Positions 53,191 to 64,000 of a stretch of 64,000 nt of DNA are shown in pieces. A program made the position numbers and the translations under genes. Origin of the DNA: Rhipicephalus microplus (lineage: Eukaryota > Arthropoda > Arachnida > Ixodida > Ixodidae); NCBI RefSeq assembly GCF_043290135.1, contig NC_134709.1, positions 108,518,145 through 108,582,144 on the forward strand. Direction: 5' to 3'. The number at the start of each line of letters is the position of its first letter. Positions within the stretch are counted from its first letter, which is position 1. The notes beneath the pieces were generated by a model, which saw nothing but the letters and a program-made list of their open reading frames with translations, was not told the origin of the DNA and searched no databases.

Positions 53191-53947
53191 AGTCACCTGT
53201 CTTTCACTAATTTATGGAGTGGTCCACCATCTGACAGACACCTCATAATAACCTCATTTTCAGACTTCGGTACATTTATAACTATGTTTATCACCGTAAT
53301 AAAGTAGCAATTGCATAACATCACATTAGGTCTTTTTTTTTCAGCCGTTTATTTCCAGCACATCTCAGGACTGCAACCATTCCATTGTCGCAGTCATCGC
53401 TGGCTGTAAACTTTCCACAAAACAGTAGCTAGCACGGTACAACCACGAAAACGCGTTACCTGTACTAACTGCGTTACCTGTACTCATTTAATTCATTTCA
53501 TTCAGAAAATTACTATTCTTTGTATAAACTTGGTAAATGTAGTGTTACGTAAATTCCCTACGATGTTTTATTCTATATACGTCATGTAATTTCTTCTCTC
53601 CCCTATTCAATGCCACTAGCCTCAGAGGTCGTTATAAATGTTAAATGAATAAATAAACGTTAGGGAATTCGCCACTTCTCGAAACTATTATTGAATACAA
53701 AACAAGCCTGGGAAATTGTGCTTGGTGAAGCGATTCGTTTATCTTCATGGCATCACGTGTTGCATTTTATTCAGATGAAGAGTAGTTTTGTAGTTGATAA
53801 CATAATTTTGCAACCTTTCACGTCTTTGACGTCGAGAGCTAACACTTCTGCGCTCTTATTGAAGCAGTCTTCAAAAACAGCAGTGCTGCTATACCTATCA
53901 TTCACAATTTTAGGCTTTGTACACAGTAGCATGTCTTTACACAGTTG

Positions 53948-54200
53948 TGCGGTAATGGCGTAGTGGTTAGAGAATCAACCTCGCATGCAAGAGGTCCGTG
54001 GTTCAAATCCCGGTGCCGCGCAGTTCCCCACAAGATTTTAAAAAATCCACGTGGTGATGGAACTGCATTAAGAGGTCTGGAGTGCGGCCTCGTCAGTGAC
54101 CACCAACGGTAACCCACTCCCTCACCAGTGAAGTATCGGTCACCCTGGTGCGGTGTCTGGCCACTACCTCCCACTTACTACCCCACACAGTAGAAGAGGG
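53948..54200 (+). mobile_element. tRNA-derived SINE-like element, second type (copy B)
   Basis: Duplicate of 17,080-17,335. Confidence 0.55.
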
Positions 54201-54589
54201 ACTACCAAATGACAACATTTCGGGCTATACCATCTATAGATGGATAGTCACAATATTCTTGTACTGAGTTCCCTTGATGCATAAACACAAGCGTAATTTC
54301 CTTAGGGGCATCTGGGCCAAACGATCGATGGCTGGGCAAAGAATTGTAGCAGCAGTATCTGCAGCTCGTGGCCACGACGGGCATTGGTCACACCAGATGA
54401 AGATGATGATGACCATTCCCGGAAGAACGGCACAACCCACCACGGGGGATCGGCCAAGAGGCGTGCGGCAGTATAGTTTGTGAAACGAAAAAAGAAATAA
54501 TAAGTGAGAAGGAGGATGGGAAAGATAAAATAAACAATAGCAAAATTATTTGTTCTGATGTTTACGTCTTATATTGCAATTTGACCCAA

Positions 54590-55855
54590 AACTAAACAAG
54601 TGAACTAGTGATTGATATAGTTAAGGTAAAGTGCATGTATAGATGAACGTTAGTGTTTTAGATGTACTGATAGTATTACCATGCCATTCCCTTTGATCCT
54701 TTGAAATAATTAGATGAAGCATCGTAAAGGACTCGTTGCAGTGCCCCAGTCCCGACGCCCCCATAAAGAGCAACGCTGACGTAAGGAGCTCAAGGCCACT
54801 TTCTTGAAAAGTGGTTTAAGAAACATTCGTCTTGGGTTTCGATGTCTTTCACATTACATAAAGAAGTGCTCGATTGTTAGTGCTTGATTACAAAATTTAT
54901 ATTGGGGGAAGGAACGAGTCTAGTCCTGTGTAAGTAAAAATTCTGTGATGGTAGTCTGCATTGCCATTTTATTACCGTAACTGCCAATTGCTTTGTTCTG
55001 CACTGTGAGTCTTTGAGCTATTCAACGGATACCTAAGAGGCTGGAAAGTTGTGTCGCTTAGTACAGAAGATTTATGGTGCTGCTTGTGCAGACAAAGGTT
55101 TCTGAGAGGTGCGAACGTGTTATCGCGGGATGCTTTTTGAATATATAGGACAGGTCCTGTAGCAGATGCTGCTGCAAGGCGGTCCACCGCTTCATTCAAT
55201 TCTAATCCAGTGTGACCTGGTATCCGAATCAGACTAACCTTCCGCACATGATTTGGCACATACGAAGAAAGTTCTGCGAGGCAGCTCGATGAGTGAGATA
55301 CTGCTAGCGCAGTGCACACGGGCAAAAAATCTGTTGACGCCACCCCTGAAAAAATGTGTGATGGGAGTTTCCGCAGTGCAAGAATAATTGCCATTTATTT
55401 ACCCTGGAATGTTGATGTACACTCTGGTAAGTGAAGAGAAAAAGATCAACTAAGATCCGTTGAATAGATTCCCACGCCGGCCTTCACGACAGTTACAGAA
55501 GCATTTGTGGCTACTACTGGATTTATCCACACGCTCTTGAGGTAGTCTTACAACAACCGTTTTAAATATCTGGTGCGTAATAGTTTAGCGTTTCTTAATT
55601 GAAAATGTATCATCAAACTTCATTACCGCTGTGGAGGTAAATACGTTTAGGTAAATTATATCACGAAGGGATACTTGTAGTGGTTCGAAAAGCTTCCAAA
55701 GTCTGCTTAACCTCCCTGCCATTTTTTTTCTTCCTATTTTCCTTTCTTCTCCGCGAAAGTTGTTTGAGGCCTCTGTAGCCTAGACTAATCACGTTGAATA
55801 TATGTGGAAGGCTCATTATAGAGCACATATTGAGAGCGTCTGCGTAGGGAGGCAT
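54590..55855 (-). pseudogene. I-clade-like LINE remnant with RNase H (copy B)
   Basis: Here the frame is longer than in copy A: 140 codons at 55,394-54,972 read MAIILALRKLPSHIFS and IRIPGHTGLELNEAVDRLAA, confirming the RNase H assignment (late GHxGxxxNExxD). Confidence 0.7.
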
Positions 55856-56214
55856 ATATGTTAGGATACAATTTAACTGTCAACATTCGGAACCTAGTTT
55901 GAAAAGATAACAGGTATGCTTCGTGATAAAGTATATTGTTGGCTACAATCTTTGGAAGGCCGAGACATAAGTGTAGCCCTCAGGTTCTAAAGTTAAAAGT
56001 GGGCGTAATTTATAAGTGGCTCCCCCTGAGAACAATACACACTCAAACTATTCCTCAGAGATTGTGCCGCTTAGTAAAGAAGGAAGAAGAAGAAATATCC
56101 GCGTTGCATGAAGAAAAATCATTTTACCTTTTCTATATTTAATGTTTATTATTATTGATTTCGTTTTTATCTGACTTCTCTTTTTTTAACAAGCATTGTA
56201 TTTAAATTTTCGTT

Positions 56215-56740
56215 GTAAGGTACAGTGTGGCCAATCCCCCTTGTGGGTATGAGCCAAGACATTTTTCGCAACAAAAGAAAACAAAGTCCGCGAGCCAATC
56301 TTCATCGACCTCTCACTGTTTCTCTCGGTCGGTCGTCCACAACCGGGAAACACTGCGACGACTATCGAGGTAAGAGCGCGTCAACAGCGATTCATATGCT
56401 GGCGAATGCACGAGACACAAGGTCAGGAACTGTAGCTGTCATTCAGGAACGTTCTCAAGTGCACCTCTTTCATTCTAGTGCAATGCATCGGTAAAGGTAT
56501 TGCAGTCGTACTGATGCTGCTGCCTACTTTCCTGTTAATGATTGAAACTCAGAAGGCGCTGTGCAGCATGTGTTCTTAAAGCCCCTTGATGTGTTCTATA
56601 TATGTGCTATAGCCGAATAAAGCTGTGGGGAGATTCGTTCGGTCAACATGGCTCCGGGTGAATTGTGTAGACGCGCCAAGCGCCTTGCTGCATGTTGCAT
56701 CGTACGTGGTGTCTTAAGCGGCCACCGTTCGCTCTCTGTA
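56215..56740 (+). repeat. Putative LTR/leader of K02A2.6-like Gypsy (copy B)
   Basis: Duplicate of 19,345-19,870 with CTATATATGTGC and AATAAAGC at about 56,600-56,620. Confidence 0.4.
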
Positions 56741-57245
56741 ATGGAGTTCAAGCCTGACCCTGCGTTTTCTAAAATACCTGGACTCCAACAGCCACAGAGC
56801 TTCGACTTCAACGACCCAATTATGTGGTCCAGCAGGGTTTGGGCAATTCGAGGACTATGCCTACGCCACGACCTCCTCTAGAGGAGGTCGTGGCCAACGC
56901 TACAGGAATGCACCGAGTTACCAACGAAGCTCGGGTACGAAGACTTTTTTATTGTATGAGTTCAAGCTCGACACACACTAGCACCCCTCAGCTTGACTGC
57001 CGAAGAAGCTCTGTCGTACAGCGCTGTGAAAAGCAAGTTCACCTTGTATTTTCTTTCACCCGCTAAACGAAGTTCATGAAAGTTATCGTTTTCATAAGTG
57101 AACGCAGCAAGCAGACGAAACGTTGACGTTTTTTTTTTATTCTGTGTTGCAAAATATGATCAAAAGATGCAACTATGGCTCAGCAGCTCGTTCGAAACCG
57201 ATTTCTTGTCTGCTTGTTGGACGCCACACTATCGGAACAACTCTC
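56741..57245 (+). pseudogene. K02A2.6-like gag N-terminal fragment (copy B)
   Basis: MEFKPDPAFSKIPGLQQPQS then FDFNDP, with the palindrome at 56,865-56,894. Interrupted by the SINE at 57,252. Confidence 0.6.
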
Positions 57246-57251
57246 CCTCAG

Positions 57252-57485
57252 CCCCGCCGCGGTGGTCTAGTGGCTAAGGTACTCGGCTGTTAACCCGCAG
57301 GTCGCGGGATCGAATCCCGGCTTTGGCGGCTCCATTTTCGATGGAGGCGGAAATGTTGTAGGCCCGTGTGCTCAGATTTGGGTGCACGTTAAAGAACCCC
57401 AGGTTGTCTAAATTTCCGGAGCCTTCCACTACGGTGTCTCTCATAATCATGTGGTCGTTTTGGGACGTTAAACCCCACACATCAA
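57252..57485 (+). mobile_element. Ruka-type SINE, uninterrupted (copy B)
   Basis: CCGCCGCGGTGGTCTAGTGG to GACGTTAAACCCCACACATC. This is the empty-site control for the LINE insertion in copy A. Confidence 0.9.
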
Positions 57486-57494
57486 CTCTCCCGC

Positions 57495-58760
57495 ACTTCT
57501 GACTTGACGCTAGAGTCGAGTCGAGTCGAGTCGAAAAAACTTTATTGCAGCAGAATTTAAGACCTACCTGGCCCCTGGGTCCCCGCGCAACCTCACTATT
57601 CTAGAACGTTCATGTTTGTTAAGTTCACGACACTGGCAGCCCGGCTGGTGGCGATTTTCTGCCTTGCCGGGTTCCAGGAGCGTAGCGAGGTCTCCCAGCC
57701 CTCCCAGGTTCGGAGTGGCACCGGCCCAACGTGAGGAGAAGAAGACTGACAGGCCAGGAGAACGTGAATTAGGTTTCGCCTTGGTGAATTGCACAGAGGG
57801 CAGGAAGGTGAGATGGGTCGGTAGTGGGAGAGGAGGGAGGGGGTTGGTAAGGTCCGCGTTTGAAGATGGTGCCATATGTACCTTTCCCTTGTTGGTAAGG
57901 GAAGGTTGAGGGGGCGGGTATATCTGCCTTTCCGCACGAGCGTTCCAGTGAGCTCAGCAAAGGTGCACTCACGCTCCTTCAAGAAACCCCCAAAAGGTCC
58001 GCCTGTGCCTGGTTTCTCGACCCTCGGGCTAAAAAATCGGCGGCCTCATTGCCAGAGTTTCCTGGATGCGCGGGCACCCAGATGAGCTCAACGCTGCGGG
58101 AGGAAGGGAGATTCTGGTCGAGCATGTGGTAAGTAGTAGGGTGATCTCTGCCCCAAGCATAATTTAGCAATGCAGTTTTCGAACCACTTAGGGTGCACGT
58201 AGCATTGAAACGGCCGAGCGCTGGCGCAATTTCGACCTCTTCCGCTTCTTCCGCTGTTGCCCCTGGAGGTACTCCTTTATTAATTGAGCGGTGTTCGGGG
58301 TGCAGGCCACCGCACAGTGGCTCCGGGCTGATCGCATGCAGCATCTACCCAGATTGCAGCTTGTTGCCTGCCCTACACTTTATGGAGAGTATTTAGAGCT
58401 TGGTCTTTCGCCGTGGCGGTCGGGGTGCATCTTACGGGGGAGCGGTCGAATACAAGATTTTTCGCCTTATTTCCTTTGGTTGTGACATTAGGGAATAATT
58501 ATTAGCGGGGATGCGAATTTGGAGCTTCAAAAGTATATGTGTACCGGTATTGATGCTGGATAGTCTGAGATATTGCGCCTGCAGGTGCGCTTCGGTCAGT
58601 TCATGTATAGTATCATGCAGACCAAACTCCGCGAGGCGTTCGGTACTGGTGGCTTTTGGAAGGTGGACCACTGCCTTGGTGGTTTGTCGGATTATAAAGT
58701 TTATTGCTTGTGTTTCAATCATATTGAGGTGTAGGTAAGGTGTGGAGTAAAATACCCTGT
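57495..58760 (-). pseudogene. I-clade-like LINE remnant (copy B, uninterrupted)
   Basis: 5'-truncated LINE. RT end at 58,722-58,432 (TSTERLAEFGLHDTIHELTE), RNase H at 58,344-57,979 (SGSKTALLNYAWGRDHPTTY; LIWVPAHPGNSGNEAADFLA), C-terminal zinc-binding tail at 57,900-57,700 (SCPLCNSPRRNLIHVLLACQ). Tail AGTCGAGTCGAGTCGAGTCG and AAAAACTTTATTGC at the low-coordinate end. Confidence 0.75.
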
Positions 58761-58881
58761 TTAGGGTATAGCGTGTACCACTCTCAGATTATACGGTTCT
58801 CGTAGGCCATGATCTTTGCCTTTCACTCGGCATATTGACGCTGGAGAAAGCGCTCCTGAATGCACGACTGCATTAAGACGC

Positions 58882-61800
58882 CGAAAGAGAAAAACAGGAA
58901 CGCGCAACCTAGTCATCTGGGCCAGTCGCCGTGGATGCAGCGAAGCGGATGCCTGCGAAAAGACAGTCATGTGGGTGAGCATCATCATATATGGAAAGAA
59001 CCTCTCCGCCAACGCTACGCATGAATAGTGGCTTCAATAGGGACGAGAAGCTTATCAACAAATTTCGTTCTGCCAGGAAAGCGGTTTGCAACTTCTACAA
59101 AAAGAAAGGACACTTCGAAGCGGTTTGCTTAGCCAAGCAGCGTTTGCTCCACCGACAGTCACATGCCATAGGCACCGCCCACTGACCATAGGGAGCTGCA
59201 GTGCTCACACTGCCTCATCGCAGTCTTCGACATTTGCCGTTAGGAGCACGCAGAAAATGGACGCGTGCGCGCATCCCTCATGTTTTAGAGTCTCTCACAA
59301 ATACCTAGAGGGAAGTGTGGCGCCACCGTCTATGCGAATTTCTTAAGGAGCGATGTTGGAACGCTGAGTCTGCGAGGCCTGTGTTGGCTGGTGTTGAGCG
59401 AGGCGTCGGCTCAAAAGCGAGTACGACTACGTAAATAAAGCTTCTCTAAAACGAAACGTTTATAAATGGATAGCATCCACGCGTGTTACATTCTAAAATA
59501 AAAATCCACTCACCTTTACGGCCCAACCAAACGGTGAAGGCAATGAACGATCGACCTAAACGTGGCGGAAAGAACGCTCACTTTGTCGTCTGCCTACCAA
59601 GTTTAGCGGTCGTTGGTTACTTCCTACGCTTCGTAAAATTGTACGTCAACGTATAAGGTTCTACATTTAAATACAACACGTTTCTGTGTAATGACAAAAA
59701 TAAATAGCTTATTACGTGCCCTTTCAGTGAGAAATCAATCATTTTAACGTGAAGTCTGGCGCGTCGTTGAGGTATACGAATCCGAGCCAAGTTCGAAGCT
59801 CACGTATCCCGTCATTCCCATGCATCAAGCAGCTCACTGTCACCAGATTTACCTCTGGGTGTGATTGTGAGAATCTCTATGCCCTGTGTATGCCGGCAAC
59901 ATTGTGCCGACAGATGCAGGGTGCTAAATGCGCGCGTCGCGTTCCATTTTCACCGACGCCGTCTCAAGGGTGCTTTTTTCATCCGCTAGGTTAACTATTC
60001 TGGCGCTGCAGTCACACTGGAAAACTCGACTGAACGGTGCCTATAGAGACGCATGCTGTCAAGACTAGTTGTGAATCAAACGCGAAGTTCATTTGGGAGC
60101 ACGTCGACAGCATCCTACTAAAGCTTAAGGTTGACTCAGGAGCGGAAAATATTGTGGTCGCAAGCACTTTCTCGGGTGTACCGTCTCAACTCGACGAACC
60201 AGATGGTCCTCTCACAGGTCCAACAAATTATCCTTAAATTATGGCTGGCCAATTGAAAGCTACGTAAGACTGGAAAAGTCGCACCTGCGTACAGTCAGTG
60301 TATGTCATGTCTTCGCAGTCTACGCTTCTGCTAGGCTTCCCTGCTATACTCACCTTGGTAGTTGCGAAATTCATCGACGCCGCACGGCAACCTGACAAGC
60401 CAAGTGACCCTGCAAGCGATGCCACTCTTAGCCAGGACATCTTCAATGGACTTGGTACCGTAGGGCAGGAGTACACTTCTTATCTCAAATGTATTCTCAA
60501 GCGAAATTTGAAGCCATTGCTCTCAGTGCACCTCGTAGCACTCCAACTCCTCTGTGCGACGAAGTGAAGCAAATTTGAAGCAGATTAATTAGAAGGTGTA
60601 ATCAAGCGCATTACGAAGTCAACGCTGTGGTGTCCCGGTCCGAAAGCATCAGGCGGCATCCAAATATGCGTGAACTTGAAGCTCCACAAGGAAGTTCTGT
60701 CTCCAACGGTCGCAAGGGTTCTCGGACAACTTTGTGTGTAGAGACGCAAAGGTGTTCTAAAAACCACAAGTGACAAGAGGATTTCACCAAGTGGAATCAT
60801 TCCAAGAAAGCCAAGGGTACACCGCAATAATCATGTCATTCGAACGCTACTGCTACTGTCGTCTACCTTTAGGCGTGACCTCAAGACCCGAGTAGTTTAA
60901 ACGAGAAATGGCTCGCATTCTGAAGGGGCAACCTTGGCTCGAATTCTAAAGGGCATTTGAAAGAAGCTTATGTAGCGCGAGGCGAAAAAACGAACACAGG
61001 AAAGAATAGACTTATAAGACAGAGTGCTTGTCTTCTCAGTCTATTCTTTCCTGTGTTCGTTTTTTTGCCTCGCGCTACATAAGTTTCTTTCAAATGTTTC
61101 ACCAACAAGCCCACATCGCCACTCTTGTCTTTAAAGGGCAACCTAACGTGTGAACCTAATAGACGACACCCTGCCTTTGGGAAATGATTGTAATTAGGCG
61201 CAACAAAATACTTGTGGCTATTTTAGAACGTCTGAAGAGAGCCGGGGTAAACCTGAACAAGAAGTGTTCCTTGGTCAAGACAGGGTATAGTTTTTTAATT
61301 GTGGCTATGGTCATCGACGCCAATGGTATCTCGCCAAGCCCCGGCAAACTTGAAGCCCTACGCAACTATAACAGCCACCCAAGAAATTCGCTAGTGTTAA
61401 ACCCCTCCTGGTTATGGCTTATTGCATTAGTCGCTTCTTTCCCAATCTTGCAAAGGCAACTGCCCCTATCCACGCATTGCTAGGTGAGCGGAATACAAGG
61501 GAGTGCATGGGACCGCTTGAATAGACCGATTTTGATCGGATCAAGGCGATTGCCACGCTGGGCCTCTGCGTTGCGAAGTATCATTTCGGTCGCAATACCA
61601 ATGTACCATGTGACGCAAGCCCATTTGAATAGGGAACTCTTCTTTCTGTATGAACGAGATTCGGGAGAAGTACGTGCGGTAGCCTTTGGATCACGATCAC
61701 TAAGTGACGCGGAGAAAAACGCTACAGCCAAAGAGAAAAAGAAGCGTTGGCGGTACCATTGGCCATGCACTGTTTCGACCAGTGGGTGCGGGGCCTCAAG

Positions 61801-62237
61801 TGCACAGTGGAAACCGATCATCAGCCGCTGGTGACAAGACCTAAAGATGCTCAACTGTACACGATGCCTCCGCGTATCAAGAGGTTCTGCATCAAACTTA
61901 TGCGCTGCCAATTCAACTTGCTCCACGTTCCGGGCAAACAGCTATCCACGGCTGATACACTTTGAAGGGCTCCGGCAGAGAAACTATTGATCAGTCCGGT
62001 GGATGTGGCAAAGGAGTTTGTAGATTTGCAAGTTAAAATTGTCACTTACACGAAACTGGTTACTGCAGACGATGTCCGCAGGCACCAAGAACTGGCCGGA
62101 GAATGAGTAAGGCTCGTAAAGTACTGCACCCTGAGCTGGCCTCGTCGAGACCGGCTTCCAGATCACATTAAATACTGACCATCAGGGAGATCTCGCCAGC
62201 GGCGTCCTTCCAGAGGGTAATCACTTTGTCATCCCTG
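58882..62237 (+). pseudogene. K02A2.6-like Gypsy gag end and pol remnant (copy B)
   Basis: Continues the gag of 56,741. Zinc knuckle VCNFYKKKGHFEAVCLAKQR at about 59,070-59,140. Protease at 60,100-60,240 reads LLKLKVDSGAENIVVASTFS and LDEPDGPLTGPTNYP. RT palm edge at 60,840-60,900 reads FERYCYCRLPLGVTSRPE, thumb at 61,205-61,480 reads ILERLKRAGVNLNKKCS and IDANGISPSPGKLEALRNY. RNase H at 61,600-61,965 reads YERDSGEVRAVAFGSRSLSD and TVETDHQPLVTRPKDAQ. Many stops; integrase absent. About 2.7 kb of this is deleted in copy A. Confidence 0.75.
60954..61096. mobile_element. 143-bp fold-back MITE-like element
   Basis: Nearly perfect inverted repeats of about 58 bp. Left CATTTGAAAGAAGCTTATGT and GCGCGAGGCGAAAAAACGAA face right TTCGTTTTTTTGCCTCGCGC and ACATAAGTTTCTTTCAAATG. 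Inserted in the RT remnant. Confidence 0.8.
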
Positions 62238-62239
62238 CC

Positions 62240-62612
<373 letters not shown>

Positions 62613-63399
62613 GCACGCAAAGCTGCACGTCCGCAACGCGCTGCGTGCTTCGAAAACTGGGTTTGGGACTGCGTCCTACAGCATTAGTTTACCGTGCGCA
62701 ACATCTGAAACGTGTAGTGCTCCTGATCGTCAACACACCTGCCTTTGAGTGTTACTTCTAGCCAGACCCGATGTTCGTCAATGCAACACACAAGACAGGG
62801 CATGAGACAAGGCGATCATTTCCTAGGACGAGTAGTGCTTCTCGGTGCTGATGCTAGGTGAACTAGCAGCATGAGGGACAAAGACGGTGAAGACAATCGC
62901 TCACTGCCAATTGAACCTTTAATTTGACACGGTGTCTTCACGTGTCATTCTTCACGTCGTGATAGCTGCTTTCAGAATGAACCGTGTGCTAGAAAAATCT
63001 CTTTAGCTTCGTAGAACATGGACGTCCATCTACATGCACGCTAAATGCATGACCATAACTAACCTATATTTCAATCACCTTCACTGCAATGCTTTTAGAG
63101 ACGATCATTGAAACATTTCTTGGTTAGACACACACAGGAACCACCACATTTCAAAAGGATCACACACACGACGCCCCGCACACAACCCACAAATCCGACG
63201 TGGTGCTTCACGTCGGAGTCGGGTTCCTGCTTCTTCGTAAATGACGTGGTCCAGTAGTACAACGTTGCCCTCCAGCTTAGCAGCGACTTCAAAGCACTGC
63301 ACCTGTTCACCTATCGACATCGGGTTACTTATTTAAGTTCTAAATGCTCCGCGAATCACACGGATTTCTTTCGCTGTCACGACCACCGAAGTGTTGTCG
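62613..63399. other. Host-like sequence (copy B)
   Basis: Duplicate of 29,114-29,870, with the same doubtful minus-strand frame (63,320-63,105). Confidence 0.25.
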
Positions 63400-63565
63400 G
63401 TCGCAGCCATCTTGTTTTGGTCTCGGCTGTTCGATATCTCGTGAGAGCCGCCGCTAAGATACGCAACGGTCATCGCTGGTGCAACGTAAGCGCCTACATC
63501 TAGCAAGCGCATCACCTGCGTACGCAAAAGAACGCGTCTCACTTAGGTTAAGCGCATGCGCATTC
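63400..63565. promoter_or_regulatory. Putative bidirectional promoter (copy B)
   Basis: GCCATCTTG near 63,407 and GCGCATGCGC near 63,552, conserved with copy A. The exon it would serve is just beyond the window. Confidence 0.45.
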
Positions 63566-64000
63566 TTGCTTCCTCTAGCGCGTTGCGTACGCTAGCCGGT
63601 TGCGCGCGCCAAAGTGAAACTCTCTTGTAATGGGCACAAAAATCGAAGCATATGTGCCTTTCTAGAATTTTAGCTCCATCAAAATGAGACCACCGCTGCT
63701 GGTATTCTACTCGCGACTTGAGGGTTAACAGCCGAGTACCGCCACCATCGTGGCGGCTAGTGTTCTGCTACACGCATAACGCCGCGTAACTGAATCCCCT
63801 TTCTTTCTGTCTGTTTACGGCCTATTTGATTATTAACTATGAACTTAGTAAACTCGTCAACTTTAATTCGACTAATTGTCTACGCAGCTACAGTTTATCA
63901 ATAGGACCTTCCAATCAAGTACGTTGGGCGTGCGCAAACTAGCTTTCGAGAAAATTTTTGCATGGTCACGTATGATTGCATCAGGCTTGCCTATTGACTC
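63566..64000. other. Sequence up to the window edge
   Basis: Duplicate of about 30,061-30,490. It ends inside the region that precedes the first coding exon. Confidence 0.5.

Overview
The window looks like nuclear DNA of an ixodid (hard) tick, probably a metastriate species. This rests on five copies or fragments of a tRNA-derived SINE that I recognise as the tick Ruka-type element, many decayed Ty3/Gypsy, CR1-like, RTE-like and I-like retroelements, long GATA, ATT, GAT and TA microsatellites, and spliced eukaryotic gene structure (GT-AG introns, ATTAAA poly(A) signals). Nothing bacterial or viral was seen. The species assignment is inference.

The main architecture is a tandem segmental duplication with a period of about 36.2 kb at the left edge. 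Copy A occupies 1 to about 30,490 and continues to the left of the window. Copy B runs from about 36,163 to 64,000 and continues to the right. Genes, SINEs, fold-back elements and microsatellites recur in the same order. Identity is patchy: roughly 90-92% over the first 4 kb, about 97% in the zinc-finger exon, near 99% over about 4.8-9 kb, and 96-97% beyond (by-eye estimates). Insertions private to one copy postdate the duplication. In copy A these are a GC-rich block (13,877-15,097), a full-length CR1-like LINE (20,443-25,255), a 956-bp TIR element (25,767-26,722) and a 475-bp insert (27,664-28,138). In copy B they are a 460-bp insert (38,586-39,045) and a 1,307-bp P-like element with a THAP exon (49,731-51,037). 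Copy A has also lost about 2.7 kb of a pol remnant that copy B keeps at 59,496-62,237.

The only convincing host gene is a seven-finger C2H2 zinc-finger gene. A small first coding exon (30,546-30,674) has a clean acceptor and donor and ends in phase 2. The zinc-finger exon (40,537-41,194) begins in the complementary phase after an intact AG, giving a predicted 261-residue protein across a 9.9-kb intron full of transposons. The paralogous finger exon in copy A (4,041-4,698) is open, but its splice acceptor AG has become AC. A GC-rich putative promoter with an NRF-1-type palindrome and a YY1-like motif lies upstream of the first exon, and its duplicate lies at the right end of the window.

The most interesting mobile element is the CR1-like LINE on the minus strand. 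Both ORFs are open and it has a short target-site duplication. Three apparently identical in-frame 291-bp monomers plus a partial one form its 5' end. A 2A ribosome-skipping motif lies at residues 60-67 of ORF1. ORF1 and ORF2 overlap at a canonical -1 slippery heptamer (A AAA AAC) in the correct frame, and ORF2 has no upstream AUG. Together these suggest expression of three products from one transcript by skipping and frameshifting.

The rest is mostly retroelement debris and satellite-like DNA: a composite of about 149-bp repeats flanking a GC-rich core occurs in both orientations, and a Gypsy element on the plus strand is split by nested SINE and LINE insertions.
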